Below, one piece after another: positions 1 to 5,236 of a stretch of 7,870 nt of DNA; position 1 is the stretch's first letter; every line of letters begins with the position of its first letter. The position numbers and the translations under genes are program-made. Where the stretch lies: NCBI GenBank assembly GCA_964421875.1, contig CAYQZD010000154.1:1-7870 (forward strand), in the 5' to 3' direction. The notes beneath the pieces were generated by a model. The model was not told the origin of the DNA, did no database searches, and saw nothing but the letters and a program-made list of their open reading frames with translations. The stretch is from CAYQZD01 sp964421875 (GTDB lineage Bacteria; Electryoneota; Tariuqbacteria; Tariuqbacterales; Tariuqbacteraceae).

Positions 1-72
1 AAAACCTCAATTCACCAGGGAATTCCCAAATTCATCGAGTGGTATCTTGATTATTATAGAGTCGAACTATAA
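1..72 (+). CDS. C-terminal end of an NAD-dependent sugar-nucleotide epimerase (partial, cut by window edge)
   Basis: Frame 1 is open from the first base to a TAA at 70-72 and encodes 23 residues beginning KTSIHQGIPKFIEWYLDYY. The pattern T-x-I-x-x-G-I-x-x-F-(V/I)-x-W-Y-x-x-Y-Y is the usual C-terminus of extended short-chain dehydrogenase-type epimerases, above all UDP-glucuronate 4-epimerases, which make UDP-galacturonate in the cytoplasm for capsule and lipopolysaccharide. The Rossmann domain and the catalytic YxxxK lie outside the window, so the exact substrate cannot be read. The place of the gene, upstream of exopolysaccharide export genes on the same strand, supports a role in precursor supply. 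Another sugar epimerase or dehydratase of the same superfamily is the main alternative. The identification rests on a short tail seen by eye. Confidence 0.7.
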   Translation, partial: KTSIHQGIPKFIEWYLDYYRVEL

Positions 73-177
73 TGAACCAATTGCCGGCAGAAGGAAGAGT
101 CGTTTGGGATTCCTCAGGTCGAATAATTTGGAATTTAGATGCTTCCAAAACAATTTTCAACCATCATGCCAAATAAC

Positions 178-206
178 TTGATAAATAATTGAAAATTGTC
201 TATATT
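178..206 (+). promoter_or_regulatory. Candidate sigma70-type promoter for the polysaccharide export genes
   Basis: TTGATA (178-183) and TATATT (201-206) each match the sigma70 consensus at five of six bases and are separated by exactly 17 bases in an AT-rich setting. Transcription would start near 213 and run into the export gene. Caution is due because some FCB bacteria (Bacteroidetes) use a different -33/-7 promoter and because AT-rich DNA produces such matches by chance. Confidence 0.45.
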
Positions 207-347
207 GTATATCTTAATTCCACTGTATTCCTAAACATCAGATCAAAACTGAAACTTATTCCTGCTGGATTTAGTAGAATACTTATTAACAATAACATAT
301 CACTCTACTGGTAACACTTTACCTATCTGAAATCAGTATTAACACTG

Positions 348-438
348 CTGTCATTCCAGCTTGTCTGGAATCTGACAGTAGAATAATTAAGGTTCGGATT
401 CCCGACGCGTTCACTTCGTTCACTTGCGGGAATGACAG
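348..438. repeat. Family 1 double-hairpin repeat, copy 1
   Basis: The element is bounded by perfect 10-base inverted ends, CTGTCATTCC (348-357) and GGAATGACAG (429-438). Inside are two hairpins: ATTCCAG (353-359) with CTGGAAT (365-371), and ATTCCCG (398-404) with CGGGAAT (427-433). The loop of the second hairpin contains the 9-base direct repeat CGTTCACTT twice in tandem (408-416 and 417-425). The layout matches the element at 4996-5063. There is no open reading frame, so it is a small non-autonomous or REP-like repeat. Confidence 0.8.
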
Positions 439-501
439 ATTAGGTAGGCGCTTCACATATCTAAAGTGATATCTCTACTAAATCAAGTCGGCTAAATTGC
501 C

Positions 502-507
502 AGGGAA
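502..507 (+). promoter_or_regulatory. Ribosome binding site that selects a TTG start
   Basis: AGGGAA lies five bases before the TTG at 513. No in-frame ATG or GTG lies close upstream, and the next in-frame ATG (564) would remove most of the signal peptide. The site therefore supports TTG as the real start of the export gene. Confidence 0.6.
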
Positions 508-512
508 ATACT

Positions 513-1427
513 TTGTCACGAAAATATTGCTCAGTCGTTTCTGTTTTCCTAATCTGCCTTATTATGGTTCCCATCGCCGGTTCAGCGGAACAATTCATCG
601 CCGTGGGCAATGTGGTGAACATCACCGTGTTGGGCTATCCTGAACTTTCAAAATCGGTGGTGGTTCGTCAAGACGGCACCACAGATTATCCCTTGTTGGC
701 GAATATACCCATCGATGGTATGACTTTAACGGAATTGAAAGAACTCTTGTTTCCTCTTCTTACTCGCTATGTTGAACGACCTCGCCTCTTCATAAATATT
801 TCCGAATATCTTATGATACAAATCAGGATTCAAGGCGAGGTTAAGAATCCCGGACCATACCAAGTCCAAGGCCCCATCGACCTTCAAGGTGTAATCTCCA
901 TCGCCGGAGGCGCATTGAATACTGCGAATCTAAAGGAGATTCAAATAATAAGGCGCGACACAGAGGGAAAGAGGACAATCTCCATCGACTTATATGATTA
1001 TTTGAAAGACGATCGTGCGGCGCAGCTCCCTGAAATTGCCAATGGAGATATTGTTATTGTGCCGATGTTGACTACAGATTCTTACGTTAGAGTTCTGGGT
1101 GCGGTCCGAATACCGGGGAATTATCTTCCGGTTGGTGAGAATACCAATGTAGTTGATATGATCAACCTTGCCGGTGGTGTTCTCGCAAGTGGAGATATGA
1201 ATCGAGTCTATTATATTCCTTCCGAAAGGACTGGATATATGCCTGAATTGATTAAGGTTAAAAACCTATTAGCTTCCGGGCAGCTGGAGGCTATTCCAAC
1301 GGTTAAGCCCGGTGATGTAGTTATAGTAAATGAGTATAACCAGTGGCAAAGGTTTTCCTGGTGGGTGCAAGTGGTGCGAGATGCAGCGATTATTATTTCA
1401 TCAGCAGTGGTTTTCTACCGCTTATAA
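513..1427 (+). CDS. Wza-like polysaccharide export protein with two SLBB domains
   Basis: This 304-residue protein should form the outer-membrane and periplasmic channel through which exopolysaccharide or capsule leaves the cell. Residues 1-25 form a signal peptide ending AGSA before EQ, which looks like a signal peptidase I site. No lipobox is seen, whereas classical Wza is a lipoprotein. Residues 26-98 fit the polysaccharide biosynthesis/export domain. Two SLBB domains follow, at about 103-184 (starting IRIQGEVKNPGPYQV) and 191-274 (starting VRVLGAVRIPGNY), each ending in a GD-V-I-V strand. The last 22 residues (WWVQVV onward) resemble the amphipathic helix that lines the Wza pore. It is shorter than E. 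coli Wza (about 380 residues). The start is TTG. The BY-kinase gene follows after 55 bases, the usual exporter-copolymerase pairing. The family assignment is firm; the exported polymer is unknown. Confidence 0.92.
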   Translation: MSRKYCSVVSVFLICLIMVPIAGSAEQFIAVGNVVNITVLGYPELSKSVVVRQDGTTDYPLLANIPIDGMTLTELKELLFPLLTRYVERPRLFINISEYLMIQIRIQGEVKNPGPYQVQGPIDLQGVISIAGGALNTANLKEIQIIRRDTEGKRTISIDLYDYLKDDRAAQLPEIANGDIVIVPMLTTDSYVRVLGAVRIPGNYLPVGENTNVVDMINLAGGVLASGDMNRVYYIPSERTGYMPELIKVKNLLASGQLEAIPTVKPGDVVIVNEYNQWQRFSWWVQVVRDAAIIISSAVVFYRL

Positions 1428-1470
1428 TAACCGGGAATCAGAATTATTTTGATAAGATAGTGAATCCAAT

Positions 1471-1475
1471 AAGGA
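1471..1475 (+). promoter_or_regulatory. Ribosome binding site favouring a GTG start for the BY-kinase gene
   Basis: AAGGA lies seven bases before GTG (1483) and thirteen before the in-frame ATG (1489). The spacing favours GTG; the choice changes the protein by only two residues. Confidence 0.6.
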
Positions 1476-1482
1476 CACTCGC

Positions 1483-3771
1483 GTGAACATGAATCATAGA
1501 GAATTTGAAGAATTACCTGCTCAAACCGATGACCAGCTGGAATATTCCGGCCGCGGTATCACATTGATGACAGTCTTGTTGGCGGTGCTGAAACGCCCTT
1601 GGATTGTTTTCGTTTCGTTGCTTGTGGTTATGTTGCCTCTGATTTATTATTTGCTAAGCATGGTTCCTATATATATGTCCACTGCCACCGTGATGGTATC
1701 GGTGAAAGGAGTGTCCTTCCTCGATGCAGTTTCACTTGTGGAAGGGTCCAAATCCACGAATAAAACTCAAAAATATTATACCTCTATCTTGGATAGCCGC
1801 GAATATCGTGATGATATTGTCAATCAAGTTATAGCAACTTTCCCGGAAATGCCGCGAGATTCTGTTGCAGGGGTCATAAATATCGAATACAAAGCAAATC
1901 CTCGCGAGGAAGGCTTCCTAAATATTAGCGCGATTTCCCAAAAGCAGAAATTCGCTTTCTTCCTGGCGCAGGCTGCCGTGGATAATTTCCGCAATCGTTC
2001 CATTTACCTTGAAAGGCAAGATGCGGAAAATGTGTCGAAGTTTATCGGGGAGCAGATTGCTAATGTAAATCAGAAAATGGAGAAGGCGCAGGAGGCGTTA
2101 CAGTCCTTCTTAAGAAAAAATAAATTCATCGCCTCTGAAACTGAAATGGGCGTCGGTCAGGAACTGTTAGACCTGGAAAAAAACCTGTCAGATGCTGAAG
2201 CCGGTCTGGAAATGATTACGATGAATATTGATTCCTATGATAAACAGATTAAGGAATTATTATCTCAACTATCGTCAACCTATAAAGAAGATTATAATCA
2301 GGAAGATGTTACGCTCAAGGCGCGCGTGGAAGAAATAAGAGATAGACTAGGAAAAGCATCTGCCCTGGGACTGACCGCTGATGAAATTGAGGAATTGCGG
2401 AAGGAAAGAAATCAGATTGTGAGTCAGATTGTCCGTTCTGTATCATTGACTGCTCCAAATGGCGAAATGGGAAGCTCCTATTCGGGAATGAATCTGCTCA
2501 ATCTGGAAAAAGAGTTGGAAGCGGCCTTAATCGAGGAGGAACGTTATAAGAATCAGGTTAACTTTTATAAAATCCAAATCGACCGCTTTATGGAGGAGCA
2601 TCCTAACATCTCCAAAGATATCCTGGAATATGCCGGACTTGTCCGAGCGCGGGATGTACTGAAGAGCACTATTGATATCCTATTAGAAAAACGGGAAGAA
2701 GCCCGAATTCGCGTCGCTTCGGAACAGGGTGGGGTTAAAGTAATCGACAAACCTCGACTTCCCAAATACCCGGTTCCTCGAAAAAGGTCGATGAAACTCA
2801 TAATGGGCATCATCGGAGCTTTGGGACTGGGAATCATTATTTGTGTCATCATCGACCGTTTTGACGATAGCGTAAAGGATGAAAATGAAATCCAGCAGCT
2901 TGGTTTGCCGGTTTTCGGTACTATACCGCTAATAACTCAGTCAAAAAGCGCCTCCGAATCATTCCTGCAGATGATCAAAAAAGATGGAGACCCCGGCAAA
3001 GAGGAGATAAGGCTCTTAACCAGCCATTCCGAAAAATCCCCGGTCGCAGAAGCCTATCGCTCACTGAAAACCAGCCTTTCTTTCATCGCCACAGATAAAT
3101 CGAAGAAGATCTTTGTTATATCAAGCCCCGGAAGCTCCGAAGGAAAATCGCTCACCACCGCAAACCTGGCGATATCTTTCGCCCAGGGAGGTTCTAATAC
3201 GCTGATTATAGACTGCGACCTCAGGCGAGCCACTCAGCATAAATACTTTGAGATGGAACGGAAACCCGGTCTGACTAATTATCTTTACAGTGAAGTCCCA
3301 CTCCAAGATATCATAAAGAAAACCCCCTTACCCAACCTTCACTTGATAACCGCAGGCTCTTCACCCCCTAATCCGGCAGAACTTGCCGCATCGGGAAAGA
3401 TGGCCTCTTTCCTGAAGGAAATCCGGTCTGAATATGATATTATTCTCATCGATACACCACCGATAATGGCTTGTGTGGATTCCAGAGTTTTAGCGGGGAG
3501 AGGTGACGGAATGATACTAATCGCCAAGGTTGAATCGACCAGCTATAAAGCTGTTCTGCATGCTGTCAATCTTTCGCGGCGATTGAATGTGGAAATCTTG
3601 GGAGTTATACTTAACCAAACGGAAATGCGCTACGGCTATGGCTACTATTACGCCTACAGATACTATAATCCCTACAGCTATTATTACAGCGGATACAGTT
3701 ATTATTATCAGGAAGATGAAGCTACCGGCGAAAGAGTGAAAAAAAGAGCGAAGGTTGATAAGCATAAATAA
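1483..3771 (+). CDS. Wzc-like polysaccharide co-polymerase fused to BY-family tyrosine kinase
   Basis: This 762-residue inner-membrane protein should set polymer chain length and control export by cycles of tyrosine autophosphorylation. A Wzz-type N-terminus carries membrane segment 1 (about 40-58). A long periplasmic part rich in coiled coil follows (about 175-410), then a proline-rich stretch (IDKPRLPKYPVP, 421-432) and membrane segment 2 (about 439-457). The cytoplasmic kinase has Walker A at 548-556 (SPGSSEGKS, K555), Walker A' at 574-582 (LIIDCDLRR) and Walker B at 653-660 (IILIDTPP). The oligomerisation motif at 523-529 reads EAYRSLK, so lysine replaces the last arginine of the usual ExxRxxR. 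The tail has 16 tyrosines within residues 717-742, followed by a basic end (KKRAKVDKHK). It is a single chain, as in Proteobacteria, not split as in Firmicutes. No Wzb-type phosphatase gene is in the window. Confidence 0.95.
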   Translation: MNMNHREFEELPAQTDDQLEYSGRGITLMTVLLAVLKRPWIVFVSLLVVMLPLIYYLLSMVPIYMSTATVMVSVKGVSFLDAVSLVEGSKSTNKTQKYYTSILDSREYRDDIVNQVIATFPEMPRDSVAGVINIEYKANPREEGFLNISAISQKQKFAFFLAQAAVDNFRNRSIYLERQDAENVSKFIGEQIANVNQKMEKAQEALQSFLRKNKFIASETEMGVGQELLDLEKNLSDAEAGLEMITMNIDSYDKQIKELLSQLSSTYKEDYNQEDVTLKARVEEIRDRLGKASALGLTADEIEELRKERNQIVSQIVRSVSLTAPNGEMGSSYSGMNLLNLEKELEAALIEEERYKNQVNFYKIQIDRFMEEHPNISKDILEYAGLVRARDVLKSTIDILLEKREEARIRVASEQGGVKVIDKPRLPKYPVPRKRSMKLIMGIIGALGLGIIICVIIDRFDDSVKDENEIQQLGLPVFGTIPLITQSKSASESFLQMIKKDGDPGKEEIRLLTSHSEKSPVAEAYRSLKTSLSFIATDKSKKIFVISSPGSSEGKSLTTANLAISFAQGGSNTLIIDCDLRRATQHKYFEMERKPGLTNYLYSEVPLQDIIKKTPLPNLHLITAGSSPPNPAELAASGKMASFLKEIRSEYDIILIDTPPIMACVDSRVLAGRGDGMILIAKVESTSYKAVLHAVNLSRRLNVEILGVILNQTEMRYGYGYYYAYRYYNPYSYYYSGYSYYYQEDEATGERVKKRAKVDKHK
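3631..3708 (+). other. Tyrosine-cluster coding segment of the BY-kinase
   Basis: These 26 codons (residues 717-742) contain 16 tyrosines, interrupted mainly by Gly, Ser, Ala, Arg, Asn and Pro. In this family the C-terminal tyrosines are phosphorylated in trans by the neighbouring subunit of the ring, which makes the ring fall apart. TAC and TAT codons are mixed, so this is not a simple DNA microsatellite. An acidic patch (QEDE) and a basic tail follow, so the cluster is not at the extreme C-terminus. Confidence 0.9.
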
Positions 3772-3863
3772 ACTTTTCAACCGGAATAGCTGAAAAATAT
3801 AGTCATTACTGAAGGAGTTGTCGCCGCGACTTTCTGAGAATTATATAAATGCGCTTCTTATCG

Positions 3864-3891
3864 TGTCGCAGGGTCTCCGCACCCTGCGACA
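3864..3891. repeat. Family 2 hairpin repeat, copy 1 (single hairpin)
   Basis: TGTCGCAGGGT (3864-3874) and ACCCTGCGACA (3881-3891) form a perfect 11-base stem around the loop CTCCGC. It lies between two convergent genes and could slow polymerase from either side. No run of T follows on either strand, so it is not a textbook terminator. It matches the 28-base hairpin at 7804-7831 at 21 of 28 positions, which marks it as a dispersed repeat. Confidence 0.8.
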
Positions 3892-3939
3892 TATGCCTAT
3901 AAATCAATTGGTTGCTATCGACTGCCCGTATAAACCGTT

Positions 3940-3956
3940 AGGGAAGAATCCCTTTT
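3940..3956 (+). terminator. Weak candidate rho-independent terminator after the BY-kinase gene
   Basis: AGGGA (3940-3944) and TCCCT (3949-3953) form a five-base stem with an AGAA loop, and a short run of T (3953-3956) follows on the + strand. It lies about 170 bases past the kinase stop and just before the convergent lipoprotein gene. The stem is short, so the call is tentative. Confidence 0.3.
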
Positions 3957-3983
3957 CTAATCACTAAATTAAAAGATATTCCC

Positions 3984-4916
3984 TCACTTCAAAGCCGACA
4001 CAATGGTATTGACGTTCGCCCTCACCATCCCCAGGTAGTTGTCTGCCCCGCTGTCGGGAGCGCCCATAGCGTCGGAAAATAGCGTCCCCCCGATTTCAAC
4101 CTCAAATCCCCGAGCGCGTGCCCCCTCGTTGACTGCATTTAACGAACGCTGCGGAACGCTGCTCTCCAGAAAAATTGCCCTAATCCTACGCGCCACAATC
4201 AAATCAACCAGACGTGTCACATCGTTGACGCCATATTCTGCAACCGTAGATATTCCCTGGAGACCGACAACCTCGATTCCGTAAGCCCGGCCGAAATAGC
4301 TGAAGGCGTCGTGAGCGGTGACCAATGCCCGATGCTGAACGGGAATGGAGCTGATTTGATCCCGAACCCAAAGGTGTAATTCCTTAAGCTCGCGCCGATA
4401 CTCTGAAGCTTTGCCTGAATAGTATGCTCCATTCTCGCCGTCCAGATGTTTCAATTCTCCAGCGACTAAATCCAGGGTCTCCGCCCAGAGTGATACATCG
4501 AACCAAATATGAGGATCGTAGGCGTCCTCCGTCTGGCGGAGCTTCACCAGTTTTTCCCGCGGAATATCGCGCGACACAGGGACTACCCTTTTCTTCCGGG
4601 ACATCTTCTCCAATATCTCTGTCATCTTACCCTCAAGGTGGAGACCGTTGTAGAAAACTATGTCAGCCCCGGCTAACTTTTGCACATCCCCCTGAGACGC
4701 CTTGTACAAATGGGGGTCCACTCCAGGTCCCATCAGTCCTGTAACTTCTGCCTTATCCCCGGCGACATTCCGCGCCAAATCGGCTGTCATTCCGGTGGTG
4801 CATACTATCTTAAGCCTGCCGGAATCGACTGTTTTGTCCCCGCCCTTCTGAACGCCGCACCCGGCGACAAGCAGCCCCCCCAGGATTATTACAATAAGAA
4901 GTTTATTACTATTCAT
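3984..4916 (-). CDS. TroA/ZnuA-type zinc or manganese ABC transporter substrate-binding lipoprotein
   Basis: This 310-residue cluster A-I binding protein captures Zn2+ or Mn2+ at the cell envelope and passes it to an ABC permease. The N-terminus has a hydrophobic segment and the lipobox LVAGC, with C20 as the lipidated residue. Likely metal ligands are H69 (in GVDPHLYK), H136 (in YDPHIWFD), H202 (in TAHDAF) and D282 (in LFSDAMG). Their spacing is very close to the His68, His133, His199 and Asp279 of Treponema TroA. The His-rich loop typical of many ZnuA proteins is absent. Three His plus one Asp do not settle zinc against manganese. The sequence just before the ATG is not purine-rich, so the ribosome binding site is weak. 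No permease or ATPase gene adjoins: downstream is the convergent kinase gene, upstream the beta-helix gene on the same strand. Confidence 0.92.
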   Translation of the reverse strand: MNSNKLLIVIILGGLLVAGCGVQKGGDKTVDSGRLKIVCTTGMTADLARNVAGDKAEVTGLMGPGVDPHLYKASQGDVQKLAGADIVFYNGLHLEGKMTEILEKMSRKKRVVPVSRDIPREKLVKLRQTEDAYDPHIWFDVSLWAETLDLVAGELKHLDGENGAYYSGKASEYRRELKELHLWVRDQISSIPVQHRALVTAHDAFSYFGRAYGIEVVGLQGISTVAEYGVNDVTRLVDLIVARRIRAIFLESSVPQRSLNAVNEGARARGFEVEIGGTLFSDAMGAPDSGADNYLGMVRANVNTIVSALK

Positions 4917-4926
4917 TTGCCAACTG

Positions 4927-4966
4927 TATGATTAATAGGCACATATGATTTTTATCCCGATGTCAA
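4927..4966 (-). promoter_or_regulatory. Possible promoter and operator region of the metal-binding lipoprotein gene
   Basis: On the minus strand a perfect TTGACA (4966-4961) is followed after 15 bases by a poor -10 match, TATGTG (4945-4940). Two direct copies of the heptamer TATGATT (plus-strand reading, 4927-4933 and 4944-4950) start 17 bases apart between this -35 box and the ATG. Metal-uptake genes are commonly controlled by Zur, MntR or TroR repressors, but no known operator was recognised. Confidence 0.25.
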
Positions 4967-4995
4967 GTAACACCTAACTTATATGAAGCGTATTC

Positions 4996-5063
4996 GTCAT
5001 TCTGGCTGCGAAGCAAGCCAGAATCCCTCTTCTACGGAAGGATTCCGGCTGCGCCGGAATGAC
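4996..5063. repeat. Family 1 double-hairpin repeat, copy 2
   Basis: The element has inverted ends GTCATTC (4996-5002) and GAATGAC (5057-5063), which extend to 11 bases with one mismatch. Hairpin 1 is ATTCTGGC (4999-5006) with GCCAGAAT (5017-5024). Hairpin 2 is ATTCCGGC (5042-5049) with GCCGGAAT (5053-5060) and a TGC loop. The two hairpins differ at one stem position (T-A against C-G), yet each pairs perfectly within itself. It shares ends and layout with the copy at 348-438. Confidence 0.85.
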
Positions 5064-5072
5064 CATAATGTG

Positions 5073-5145
5073 TGCTGTCGACTCTTCGTAGTAGACAGCA
5101 TGTTCAATATTAATAGTCGTATGGAGTCAGGTTCGGAAACCCGAC
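5073..5145. repeat. Family 2 repeat, copy 2 (two hairpins)
   Basis: Hairpin 1 (5073-5100) has the 11-6-11 layout of the other copies: TGCTGTC pairs with GACAGCA and ACT with AGT, with one G/A mismatch between them and the loop CTTCGT. After 25 bases that include ATTAAT comes hairpin 2 (5126-5145), in which GTC-A-GGTT faces AACC-C-GAC. Hairpin 1 is diverged in sequence from the other copies; hairpin 2 and the layout tie this copy to the one at 7804-7870. Confidence 0.6.
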
Positions 5146-5180
5146 ACAAAAACAGCAACACCCTCATTAAATTCGTCCGC

Positions 5181-5236
5181 AACTTCACAAACTACGATTT
5201 TACGAATTCACCATTTCACCATTTCACTATTTTACC
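5181..5236 (-). repeat. Degenerate octamer tandem repeat across a stop codon
   Basis: Read on the minus strand, 5236 to 5181 divides into seven eight-base units: GGTAAAAT, AGTGAAAT, GGTGAAAT, GGTGAATT, CGTAAAAT, CGTAGTTT and GTGAAGTT. The middle units are the closest to one another and the last two are diverged. The array begins within the last codons of the beta-helix gene and includes its TAG stop (5229-5227). Confidence 0.65.

Larger units (their letters stand above)
73..512. other. Gene-free region between epimerase tail and export gene
   Basis: This 440-base, AT-rich stretch holds no convincing gene. It contains a sigma70-like promoter candidate (178-206), a family 1 double-hairpin repeat (348-438) and the ribosome binding site of the export gene (502-507). 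A weaker promoter-like pair, TTCACA at 452-457 and TACTAA at 476-481 with an 18-base spacer, lies closer to the gene. If the upstream promoter is used, the export gene has a leader of roughly 300 bases that contains the repeat. No riboswitch fold was recognised. Confidence 0.7.
4917..5226. other. Intergenic region filled by a composite of repeats
   Basis: This 310-base gap between the two minus-strand genes holds the possible promoter of the lipoprotein gene (4927-4966), a family 1 repeat (4996-5063), a family 2 repeat starting nine bases later (5073-5145) and a degenerate octamer tandem repeat (5181-5236). Open frames crossing it are short and made of repeat sequence, so no gene is called. 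Confidence 0.75.

Noticed and set aside
53..73. Inverted repeat ATTATAG...CTATAAT over the epimerase stop, as a terminator
   Set aside because: The stem is nearly all A-T and no T-run follows, so it would be weak and is probably coincidental.
72..176. A 34-codon open frame starting ATG at 72 (MNQLPAEGRVVWDSS...)
   Set aside because: It overlaps the epimerase stop, has no ribosome binding site and no recognised relatives; a chance frame is more likely.
3517..3780. Minus-strand open frame opposite the tyrosine-rich tail, with a hydrophobic Val/Ile-rich stretch
   Set aside because: It is the antisense shadow of Tyr codons (GTA/ATA), has no independent support and lies inside a firm gene.
3774..3796. 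TTTTCA...TGAAAA inverted repeat directly after the kinase stop
   Set aside because: Only six weak pairs around an 11-base loop; not a credible terminator.
3820..3830. GTCGC-C-GCGAC palindrome between the convergent genes
   Set aside because: The loop is too small for the full stem and the motif is short; chance is a sufficient explanation.
4424..4744. Plus-strand open frames opposite the metal-binding lipoprotein gene
   Set aside because: They are opposite-strand shadows of a well-supported gene and show no domain.
4996..5145. Adjacent palindromes as a possible CRISPR fragment
   Set aside because: There are no regularly spaced identical repeats with unique spacers; the hairpins belong to two different families.
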